Source: Sphingobacteriaceae bacterium (GTDB lineage: Bacteria > Bacteroidota > Bacteroidia > Sphingobacteriales > Sphingobacteriaceae). From it: DNA of 22,235 nucleotides. The stretch lies in NCBI GenBank assembly GCA_021740025.1, contig JAIPAN010000001.1:1-22235 (forward strand), in the 5' to 3' direction. Positions 15,661-22,235 of the stretch are shown in pieces. The notes beneath the pieces were generated by a model. That model was not told the origin of the DNA, searched no databases, and saw only the letters and a program-made list of their open reading frames with translations. The position numbers and the translations under genes were made by a program. Numbering within the stretch: position 1 is the first letter of the stretch; each line of letters begins with the position of its first letter.

Positions 15661-16562
15661 AGTTTTTCTACTTTAGGATTAAAAAACAATGCCGAAAGGC
15701 ATGCCTTTGTATTAATCTTGATAAAAGCCCAGCGGCTATCTTTCCGTTTTAATAGAATTCGAAAGGGAAAAACGAGTAGACGTTTTAAAAACTTTGATAA
15801 GAATTTTCCAAAGCCAGAAAAGTGGCGGTATAAAAACAATTCGTTTCGTATACCAAAACGGTATTTCCAACCATTGGAAATAGTATCGGTAAAAATATTG
15901 GCGCTATAATTCACAGGGGTATCGTGCATCACTACACTGCTAGAAGAATAAAAACCTCCAAAGCCGGCTTTACTTATACGTTGGGTATATTCCTGATCGT
16001 CAGACCAAATAAAAAACTCTTTAAAGGGCAAACCAACTGCTTGCACTGCCTGCCGACTAATTAGAATAGACACAAAGGAGCTGGAGTTAATGGCATATAA
16101 ATTTGCTTCATCGTAGGCATTAAAGGCCCGCCCTTTGCTATCGAAGGTGTGAATACTAGGCAAGTTCATTAAATGCGGACTGTTGTCTTTCCACAACACC
16201 TTACTGCCAATATAGCCAATGTTGTGGACCCCCAATTTTCCTGCATCAGCAATATTTTTGTTAAACTCAGCTAAAGAATCTGCTTGTGGAATGGTATCAT
16301 CGTCCATTACCCACAGCCAATCAAAACCTTGCTCATAAGCTACTTTAATACCCTTTTGGAACCCCCAAGAACCTCCCTTGTTTTCTTGATGAATTACTTG
16401 CAAGCCCTTTTGCTCCTTAAGCCATTCGGTACTGCCATCCGTAGACTGATTGTTTACTACAATAATGGTATCTAGTGTTACCGTTTGCCCCTTTAGAGCT
16501 GCAATACACTTTTTTAATAATTCGAAGCGGTTGTAGGTAACAACAATTGCGGCCACTTTCAT
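15657..16562 (-). CDS. GT2 glycosyltransferase, possible galactofuranosyltransferase
   Basis: A 301 aa inverting GT-A transferase. It opens VAAIVVTYNRFELLKKCIAA and has NNQSTDGSTEWL for nucleotide binding. The metal-binding motif is a triple Asp (87-89) in DWLWVMDDDTIP, and a likely catalytic-base region is FFIWSDDQEYTQRI (residues 183-196). Triple-Asp motifs occur in the GlfT2 galactofuranosyltransferases and related GT2 enzymes such as the GlfT1/RfbF-like group. It starts 2 bases after the glf stop, and glf makes the UDP-galactofuranose donor, so galactofuranosyl transfer is the favoured guess. The C-terminal 60 residues are basic and partly hydrophobic, suggesting membrane contact. The stop overlaps the GTG of the GT4 gene. 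Family certain, donor inferred. Confidence 0.92.
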   Translation of the reverse strand: MKVAAIVVTYNRFELLKKCIAALKGQTVTLDTIIVVNNQSTDGSTEWLKEQKGLQVIHQENKGGSWGFQKGIKVAYEQGFDWLWVMDDDTIPQADSLAEFNKNIADAGKLGVHNIGYIGSKVLWKDNSPHLMNLPSIHTFDSKGRAFNAYDEANLYAINSSSFVSILISRQAVQAVGLPFKEFFIWSDDQEYTQRISKAGFGGFYSSSSVVMHDTPVNYSANIFTDTISNGWKYRFGIRNELFLYRHFSGFGKFLSKFLKRLLVFPFRILLKRKDSRWAFIKINTKACLSALFFNPKVEKL

Positions 16563-16564
16563 AA

Positions 16565-17665
16565 TTATGCAGAGAATTCTTGTTTTACTTTAGTTAAAGC
16601 AGAAGCAATTACTTGGTGCATATCATAATAGCGGTATTCAGCTAATCTACCACCAAAAATAACGTTTTGCTCTGCTGTAGCTAGGGCTTTGTATTGATTA
16701 AAAATACGGGTATTCTCATCGTTATTTATAGGATAGTATGGCTCAGAGTTATTACTTGCTAATAAGGGATACTCATAGGTAATTACTGTTTTTTCTTGGC
16801 TACCAAATTCGAAATGTTTATGTTCAATGATACGGGTATAGGGCGTTTCGGCATCGGTAAAATTAACAACCGCATTGCCCTGGTAATTTTCCTGGTCTAG
16901 TACTTGGGTTTCAAATTTTAGCCCCCTATAAGCCAATTCACCAAAACGGTAATTGTAGTATTCATCTATTTTTCCGGTAAACACAACTTTTTTAGCTACT
17001 GATTCAAAATAAGCCCGATTGTTAAAAAAATCGGTATCTGTTCTTACTTCTATCCCATCCAAAAGTCCATCTATAATTTTGTTATATCCGCCTATAGGAA
17101 TACCCTGATATTTATCGTTAAAATAGTTATTATCGAACGTAAAACGTACCGGCAACCTTTTGATAATAAATGCGGGAAGCTCTTTAGCAGGTAAGCCCCA
17201 TTGTTTTTCGGTATAATGTTTAATTAGCTTTTCATAAATATCTGGACCAACCAACAGTAGGGCCTGCTCTTCTAAATTTGAAGGTTCACTAAAGGGCAAA
17301 TTTTTAATCTGCTCCGTAATTTTAGCTCTGGCTTCTACCGGGGTAGTAACACCCCATAATTGATAAAAGGTGTTCATATTAAAAGGCAAATTGTACAAGG
17401 TGCCTTTATAATTTGCAATGGGTGAATTGGTATAGCGATTGAAATCTGCAAATTGGTTTACATAGTCCCAAATTACTTTATCGTTGGTATGAAAAATATG
17501 TGCACCATAACAGTGTACGTTTATACCTTCTACATTTTTACCATACACATTGCCCCCTCTATGATCACGCTTATCTATAACCAAGCATTTTTTGCCTTTT
17601 TTTGTGGCCTCATGCGCAAACACCGACCCATAAAAACCCGAACCGACAATCAGATAATCGTACAT
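16565..17665 (-). CDS. glf: UDP-galactopyranose mutase
   Basis: A flavoenzyme that interconverts UDP-galactopyranose and UDP-galactofuranose, supplying furanose galactose for surface glycans. At 366 aa it matches E. coli Glf (367). The N-terminal FAD-binding fold is clear: YLIVGSGFYGSVFAHEA then CLVIDKRDHRGGN. Further family motifs are HCYGAHIFHTND, YNLPFNMNTFYQLWG, EKQWGLPAKELP with the following RLPVRFTFDNNYF (active-site Arg region), PIGGYNKI, VVNFTDAETPYTRIIEHKHF and the C-terminal EYRYYDMHQVI. All key blocks are present, so it should be active. It lies 8 bases after the ABC transporter stop and 2 bases before the GT2 gene, within one probable operon. Its presence predicts galactofuranose in the glycan made by this cluster. 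Confidence 0.97.
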   Translation of the reverse strand: MYDYLIVGSGFYGSVFAHEATKKGKKCLVIDKRDHRGGNVYGKNVEGINVHCYGAHIFHTNDKVIWDYVNQFADFNRYTNSPIANYKGTLYNLPFNMNTFYQLWGVTTPVEARAKITEQIKNLPFSEPSNLEEQALLLVGPDIYEKLIKHYTEKQWGLPAKELPAFIIKRLPVRFTFDNNYFNDKYQGIPIGGYNKIIDGLLDGIEVRTDTDFFNNRAYFESVAKKVVFTGKIDEYYNYRFGELAYRGLKFETQVLDQENYQGNAVVNFTDAETPYTRIIEHKHFEFGSQEKTVITYEYPLLASNNSEPYYPINNDENTRIFNQYKALATAEQNVIFGGRLAEYRYYDMHQVIASALTKVKQEFSA

Positions 17666-17673
17666 TGATTTTT

Positions 17674-19494
17674 TTAATCGTTAAACACTTGCATTTCCAC
17701 CAATTTGCAATACATGCCTTTTTGCTTCATAAGCTCTTGGTGAGTACCACTTTCGGTAATCTTTCCTCCATCAAGTACTACAATTTTATCGGCCCGCTGA
17801 ATGGTACTTAAACGGTGGGCAATAACCAAGGAAGTACGGTTCTGCATTAATTTATTTAAGGCATCTTGTACCAATTTTTCCGATTCGGTATCAAGTGCCG
17901 AAGTGGCTTCATCTAAAAGCATAATAGGTGGATTAACCAATACCGCTCGGGCAATACACAAACGTTGGCGCTGGCCACCCGAAAGTTTCAAGCCACGGTC
18001 GCCAATATTGGTTTCATAGCCCTCTTCAGTTTCTTGAATAAAATCGTGGGCATTGGCAATTTTTGCGGCTGCAATTACTTCCGCTTCGGTGGTATTTGGC
18101 CGGCCAAAGGCAATGTTGTTGAAAATGGTGTCGTTAAAAAGTACCGAGTCTTGATTCACCACCCCCATTTGCGAACGAATGCTATCCATTTTAAGCGTTT
18201 TTACATCCACGCCGTCAAACAAAATTTGCCCTTCCTTCGGATCAATAAATCGGGGAATTAAATCCATTAAGGTTGATTTACCGCCACCCGACGGACCCAC
18301 CAAAGCCACCATTTTTCCAGCCGGAATGCTTAGATTAATATCTTTTAAAATAGTCCGATTGCCATACGAAAAGCTTATGTTTTTACATTCAATACTGCTG
18401 GTAAATACTGGAGCAGATACTGCATTTGGTGCATCATTTACTTCTGAAGAAGTATCAATAAGTGCCAACACCCGTTCGCCGGCGGCAATACCTTGGTGAA
18501 TTTGACTAAATGAATCGGTAATGGCTTTCGCCGGACGCATTACCTGAGAGAACAAAGCGATGTAGGCAATAAATGCCGGTGCTTCTAAGCCTTTATCTCC
18601 CGATAAAATAAGGTAACCGCCATACAACACAATGCCGCAAACTACCATTACTCCCAAAGTTTCTGATACCGGTGATGCCAACTGTTGCCTGCGGGCCATG
18701 GAGCGTAACAGGCCGGTATAGCGTTTGTTTTCGGTATTAAATTTTTCTTTTACCACCTCAGTGGCATTAAATGCTTTTACAATTTTTATACCCGATAAAG
18801 CCTCATCTAAAAAGCTAATCATACTGCTTAACGATTCTTGAGCAGAAACAGCTTGTTGGCGCAAACGTTTCACCAAGCGGGCTATTACCAAGCCCGAAAC
18901 TGGAATAATAAGCAAAGCGAAAAAGGTAAGTTTTGCAGAAATTAAAAACAACATTACAATATATGCAATGAGCTGAACGGGTTCTTTAAATACCACCAAA
19001 AGGGTGCTAGTTACCGAGTATTGCACCACTTGCACATCAGAGGATACTTTAGACATGATGTCTCCCTTACGCTCATTGTTAAAGTAGCCTAGGTGTAAGT
19101 TCATTACACTATCAAACACCGATTTCCGAAGATTTAACAGCGTGTGCGCCCGTAAATTTTCCATAATACGCTGAGATAGGTAACGGAAAATATTAGCCAA
19201 CACAACCGAAGCAATAATACTGGCACATACTAGTTGCAAAGCACCCCAAGTGCCGTATTGCTCAATGGCTATTTGGATGTAATATTTAAACTGAGCCATA
19301 ATGTCCCAGCTAGAAGTAGGTACAGTTAGTACTTTCGCTTTCCCATTCTGAAAAAACAAGGTTTCCAACAAGGGGGCCAACAAGGCTAAATTAAGGGTAT
19401 TGAAAATAATAGATAGTATGGTGGTAAAAATATACGGTAACGCAAATTTTTCAATAGGTTTAGCAAAAGAAAGAAGGCGAAAATAGGTTTTCAT
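17674..19494 (-). CDS. MsbA-type ABC exporter (fused permease and ATPase)
   Basis: A 606 aa half-transporter that dimerises in the inner membrane. The first 330 residues form a six-helix exporter domain. The ATPase domain (about 365-606) has Walker A GPSGGGKST (400-408), the Q-loop Gln448, signature LSGGQ (504-508), Walker B IMLLDEA (524-530) and the switch His560 in IAHRLST. All catalytic positions are intact. The nearest named relatives are MsbA (lipid A core flippase) and lipid-linked oligosaccharide flippases such as PglK; position among glycosyltransferases and glf suggests it flips a lipid-linked glycan, but lipid A transport is possible. A 65-base gap separates it from the upstream GT2 gene, with only an imperfect -7 (TAACTTTA). 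I leave the gene symbol blank because the substrate is unresolved. Confidence 0.93.
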   Translation of the reverse strand: MKTYFRLLSFAKPIEKFALPYIFTTILSIIFNTLNLALLAPLLETLFFQNGKAKVLTVPTSSWDIMAQFKYYIQIAIEQYGTWGALQLVCASIIASVVLANIFRYLSQRIMENLRAHTLLNLRKSVFDSVMNLHLGYFNNERKGDIMSKVSSDVQVVQYSVTSTLLVVFKEPVQLIAYIVMLFLISAKLTFFALLIIPVSGLVIARLVKRLRQQAVSAQESLSSMISFLDEALSGIKIVKAFNATEVVKEKFNTENKRYTGLLRSMARRQQLASPVSETLGVMVVCGIVLYGGYLILSGDKGLEAPAFIAYIALFSQVMRPAKAITDSFSQIHQGIAAGERVLALIDTSSEVNDAPNAVSAPVFTSSIECKNISFSYGNRTILKDINLSIPAGKMVALVGPSGGGKSTLMDLIPRFIDPKEGQILFDGVDVKTLKMDSIRSQMGVVNQDSVLFNDTIFNNIAFGRPNTTEAEVIAAAKIANAHDFIQETEEGYETNIGDRGLKLSGGQRQRLCIARAVLVNPPIMLLDEATSALDTESEKLVQDALNKLMQNRTSLVIAHRLSTIQRADKIVVLDGGKITESGTHQELMKQKGMYCKLVEMQVFND

Positions 19495-19559
19495 GTATAC
19501 AATTGAATTCGTAAAGTTAAGATTTTGATGCTAGCTTCGATCATAGAGTGAGATTCAAA

Positions 19560-20555
19560 TTAAGCATCACCCAATCCATAACTAATTACCTGTTTATCTA
19601 AAAGATCTGTCATCTCTTGCTGTATATCTTTTACGCTTCTAGTACTAGTATACACTTTCATTTGTTTGTGAAGGCTTTCCCGAGATTTTCTAATTTCATC
19701 ATGGAGTATTATAAACTGATATAGTGCCTTATAAAAATAAAATTTACCAAGCATCCACATGAATAAAGCATCTACAAAAAGCTGCAAATAATAACCCAGA
19801 AGTTGAAATTGCTCAAGGTGTATCGCATGCATAATAAACCGGTTTCTAAAGAAAATAGATTTTACCCAATTCCTAGATCGGTAATTGCGGGTAGTAGAAG
19901 AATGGTCGTGGAGGCAAAAAGTTAGCGGATGATAATAACACTTCCAACCCATTCGCCATGCCCGCAAGCATAAATCAAAATCTTCGTAGTAAAAAGGAGA
20001 GAAGTTCTCATTAAAGCCACCCAAAGCCCGAAGTTTTTCTGCATCAATAATGGCATTAGCGCCTGAAAGATAGGCGGTAGGTATGGGTCCGGTGGGGTTT
20101 ACTATCCTAAAAAAACGATTTGCCTTAATTTTAAATCCGTTAAATGTATACAATCTGGCTGTGTCTTGTACTTCGCCTTGTTTAGCTCCTTTAATTTTGG
20201 CCATTACACCAAAAGTGTCCTTGTGGTTAAAATAATCAAGCTGGCCAGTAAAATAATTTTCACTCAATTGAATATCCGTATTCAGAAGCATAATATAGGG
20301 GTATCTGGCTAGTGCTATACCCACATTACATGTAGCAGAAAAACCAGTGTTCTTTTCTTTTTTAATCCGCTTAATATTAGGATAATTCATGTCGATAAAT
20401 TCAACAGAATCGTCTGTAGAACAATCATCAACAATTAAAACTTCATGAGGTATACCCGATTGCTGGAGCGCTGCAAAAACAGATGGTAAATTGTTCTCTA
20501 AAAGTAATTTGCCATTATAATTGGGGATAATAACAGATAATCCAGGCTGCTTCAT
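19560..20555 (-). CDS. GT2 glycosyltransferase (WcaA/rhamnosyltransferase-like)
   Basis: A 331 aa GT-A transferase. It begins GLSVIIPNYNGKLLLENNLP, with IVDDCSTDDS (Asp43, Asp44) for nucleotide binding. LNTDI (Asp94) supplies the DxD-equivalent metal site, and a late acidic pair sits in FYYEDFDLCLRAWRMG (Glu190, Asp191), where the catalytic base of GT2 enzymes usually lies. The GANAIIDAEKLRALGGFNE stretch is typical of the family. Residues about 250-285 are aromatic and hydrophobic (LQLFVDALFMWMLGKFYFYK), suggesting membrane attachment. It follows the next upstream gene by 6 bases, so the two are cotranscribed. Acceptor and donor sugars cannot be read from sequence. The gap after it (65 bases) could mark an operon break before the ABC transporter. 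Confidence 0.92.
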   Translation of the reverse strand: MKQPGLSVIIPNYNGKLLLENNLPSVFAALQQSGIPHEVLIVDDCSTDDSVEFIDMNYPNIKRIKKEKNTGFSATCNVGIALARYPYIMLLNTDIQLSENYFTGQLDYFNHKDTFGVMAKIKGAKQGEVQDTARLYTFNGFKIKANRFFRIVNPTGPIPTAYLSGANAIIDAEKLRALGGFNENFSPFYYEDFDLCLRAWRMGWKCYYHPLTFCLHDHSSTTRNYRSRNWVKSIFFRNRFIMHAIHLEQFQLLGYYLQLFVDALFMWMLGKFYFYKALYQFIILHDEIRKSRESLHKQMKVYTSTRSVKDIQQEMTDLLDKQVISYGLGDA

Positions 20556-20561
20556 CTTTGA

Positions 20562-21437
20562 TTAAACGGTCTTATAATTTTTATATTCGGAAATACGCCA
20601 CCCGCTAATATCCTCAATTTTTTGAAGCAATCTTCGGCGAAATCCCATTTTCTTTTTCAGGTAGATTGGATCAAAATTAAATTCCCAATTCAACACCTTA
20701 ATCCTTTTTTGCATTACCTGCGGATGTGTGCCATCAAATTTCACTAAGCGGTCTGCATTAGAATAATCAAATTCTAAGTTAGTGGGCAGTTTCTCGGCAA
20801 TCCAGCTATCGTCATGGTAAAACTGATTAAAATTACGCACTTTACTACCCAAACCTTGAGGTGCTTTTACCCAACCGTAATGGTAAACATACGCATCAAT
20901 GGGTTTTACCTGAATTTTACATCCATTTTTCCTGAAACCTTGTGCATCTCTATACGAATGAACACCTGGAGCAAATTTTAATACACGAATCTCATTCCGA
21001 TACCATCTTCTCGAAGATGCGATAAAATCGTAAGACCCATAAAAATGAAGGTATTTTAACAACAAGCCTTCTACATGTGGTTCATGGAGATAGTTTTCCA
21101 TGTTCCGTTTAAGTACTGGTAGGTACTTTTCATGAATTACCTCATCGCCCTGGATATAAAAAGCCCAGTCCGTATCAGGCGCAATAGCGCTGTATGCTTT
21201 ATCGGTTTCGAGGGCAAAAGTGCGCCCACCTTCACGAAGCGTATCATCCCAAATGGTCTCCACAATCCGGATTTTATGTGATCCAATACTTTTAATCAGT
21301 GCTAAGGTTTCATCATCCGAGCGACCACAAGCCACTACAAACTCATCGCAAATGGGCAACACAGAAGTAATAGCTTCCACAATGGGGTAATCATTTTTTA
21401 CTGCATTCCGAATAAAAGTAAAGCCGCTAACTTTCAT
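20562..21437 (-). CDS. GT2-like glycosyltransferase with a QGDE metal-site motif
   Basis: A 291 aa GT-A-like protein. It starts MKVSGFTFIRNAVKNDYPIV, resembling the FIRN-type GT2 proteins whose first strand ends in Arg-Asn rather than a Tyr-Asn. The nucleotide site is VVACGRSDDET (residues 34-44), and the metal site is FYIQGDEVIHE (Asp98, Glu99) in place of a standard DxD. The C-terminal half has HFYGSYDFIASSRRWYRNEIR and YVYHYGWVK, which I associate with this Bacteroidota group without knowing a substrate. It is the first gene of the minus-strand cluster; only an imperfect -7 (TAAATTTA, near 21457-21464) precedes it in the 93-base gap divergent from meaB. Glycan function is inferred from family and neighbours. 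Confidence 0.88.
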   Translation of the reverse strand: MKVSGFTFIRNAVKNDYPIVEAITSVLPICDEFVVACGRSDDETLALIKSIGSHKIRIVETIWDDTLREGGRTFALETDKAYSAIAPDTDWAFYIQGDEVIHEKYLPVLKRNMENYLHEPHVEGLLLKYLHFYGSYDFIASSRRWYRNEIRVLKFAPGVHSYRDAQGFRKNGCKIQVKPIDAYVYHYGWVKAPQGLGSKVRNFNQFYHDDSWIAEKLPTNLEFDYSNADRLVKFDGTHPQVMQKRIKVLNWEFNFDPIYLKKKMGFRRRLLQKIEDISGWRISEYKNYKTV

Positions 21438-21490
21438 TAAGCGAAAATACTTTTAAATTTATAATTATCTATCTCAGTAGGAGAATGATT

Positions 21491-21520
21491 TTGGAATACG
21501 AATAAAAAAGATGTTTTTTG
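21491..21520 (+). promoter_or_regulatory. Weak candidate promoter for meaB
   Basis: TTG at 21491-21493 and GTTTTTTG at 21513-21520 have the ideal 19-base spacing, but the -7 element lacks the leading TA of TAnnTTTG. The -7 ends 10 bases before the meaB ATG. It is offered only because nothing better is visible in the 93-base divergent gap. Confidence 0.28.
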
Positions 21521-21530
21521 TAAGATACTA

Positions 21531-22235
21531 ATGGCTAATAAAACAGATTTTAAAGAATTATCGAGAGCCATCAGCTTGGTAGAAAATAGCGTAGAGGGTT
21601 ATCGCGATATTTTGCTTGGACTAAAACCCAATGCTACACCCATTATTGGCATTACCGGCCCCCCAGGTGCTGGCAAAAGTACCTTGGTAAATGCCCTATT
21701 AAACCACTGGAGTGCCCAAGGGAAATATGTAGCTGTGCTGGCCATAGACCCCACCTCTCCATTTAATTTAGGTTCCTTACTCGGCGATCGCATTCGCATG
21801 GCCGAACAATTTAACAAACCAAACGTATTTATTAGATCTTTGGCCACCCGAGGTTCTTTAGGCGGCTTGTCTGCAAAAACTATCGAAATAGCCGATGTAT
21901 TGCGCTCTGCAGGTTTCGATTATATTTTGGTGGAAACGGTAGGCGTTGGCCAATCGGAAGTAGAAATTGCAGGTCTGGCAGATATTACCCTAGTGGTATT
22001 GGTACCCGAGGCTGGCGATGAAATTCAAGGAATAAAATCGGGTTTAATGGAAATTGCCGATACTTTTGTGGTAAACAAAGCCGACCGTGAAGGAGCCGAT
22101 ACCTTTGCCAATACCTTGAAAAAATTAAGTCTACAAAAAGCAGAACCCGTACCGGTGTTAAGCACAGTGGCTAGCAAAGAAAAAGGTATTGAAGAACTCA
22201 TTGCCTTTATAAATCATTTTAAAAAAACACCATCA
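21531..22235 (+). CDS. meaB: Methylmalonyl-CoA mutase-associated GTPase MeaB (ArgK), 3' end outside window
   Basis: A G3E-family GTPase that chaperones B12-dependent methylmalonyl-CoA mutase, gating cofactor loading and protecting the enzyme from inactivation. The frame runs from ATG 21531 to the window edge without a stop, giving 235 residues; the family is usually about 310-330, so the C-terminal arm is missing. Motifs seen are the P-loop GPPGAGKS (43-50), LAIDPTSPFNLGSLLGDR with the conserved Asp/Pro switch, RSLATRGSLGGLS, VETVGVGQSE and the base-specificity motif NKAD. These blocks are diagnostic for MeaB/ArgK. The mutase genes are not in this window. The gene diverges from the glycan cluster and has no evident connection to it; propionate or odd-chain and branched acid metabolism is the expected pathway. 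Confidence 0.95.
   Translation, partial: MANKTDFKELSRAISLVENSVEGYRDILLGLKPNATPIIGITGPPGAGKSTLVNALLNHWSAQGKYVAVLAIDPTSPFNLGSLLGDRIRMAEQFNKPNVFIRSLATRGSLGGLSAKTIEIADVLRSAGFDYILVETVGVGQSEVEIAGLADITLVVLVPEAGDEIQGIKSGLMEIADTFVVNKADREGADTFANTLKKLSLQKAEPVPVLSTVASKEKGIEELIAFINHFKKTPS

Noticed and set aside
18179..18499. 106-codon open frame opposite the ABC transporter ATPase domain
   Set aside because: It is complementary to the Walker A region of a clear gene and has no independent support.

Overview
The window looks like chromosomal DNA of a Bacteroidota bacterium, probably near the Sphingobacteriales or Chitinophagales; this is inferred from gene content, not from a search. Supporting signs are a DUF4270 lipoprotein, a one-domain glycogen-synthase-like protein beside panC and panD, a short NusA (412 aa), Cys-lipoproteins, near absence of Shine-Dalgarno sequences, and several matches to the Bacteroidota promoter element TAnnTTTG. 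The DNA is AT-leaning and evenly coding. I saw no tRNA, rRNA, insertion sequence, CRISPR array or phage genes, and no gene-free stretch over 150 bases.

Layout. (a) 1-191: the 3' end of an unidentified + strand gene. (b) 195-4305, minus strand: a probable operon of a GT5-like protein, a DUF4270 lipoprotein and glmS (UDP-GlcNAc precursor synthesis), with a good promoter at 4346-4353. (c) 4450-6666, plus strand: panC, panD (pantothenate and coenzyme A synthesis) and a flippase-like UPF0104 membrane protein. (d) 6763-9154: an acyl-CoA dehydrogenase and a TlpA-type thioredoxin lipoprotein, closed by a strong intrinsic terminator. (e) 9185-9983: a four-helix YvlD-type membrane protein and a divergent small lipoprotein. 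(f) 9988-14596: the rimP-nusA-infB ribosome-maturation, transcription and translation-initiation operon. It starts with a near-ideal promoter followed at once by a strong terminator-like hairpin. (g) 14593-21437, minus strand: a six-gene surface-glycan cluster of two GT2-like transferases, an MsbA-type ABC exporter, UDP-galactopyranose mutase (glf), a GT2 with a DDD motif and a GT4. This set suggests a galactofuranose-containing glycan. (h) 21531-22235: the N-terminal 235 residues of a MeaB/ArgK GTPase, cut by the window end.

Most of the window is conserved housekeeping sequence. The items most worth a second look are the hairpin in the rimP-nusA-infB leader (a possible attenuator that NusA could act on), the glycogen-synthase-like protein that has lost the KxGG motif and the whole second domain, the SKVD variant of the IF2 G4 motif, and the predicted galactofuranosyltransferase beside glf.
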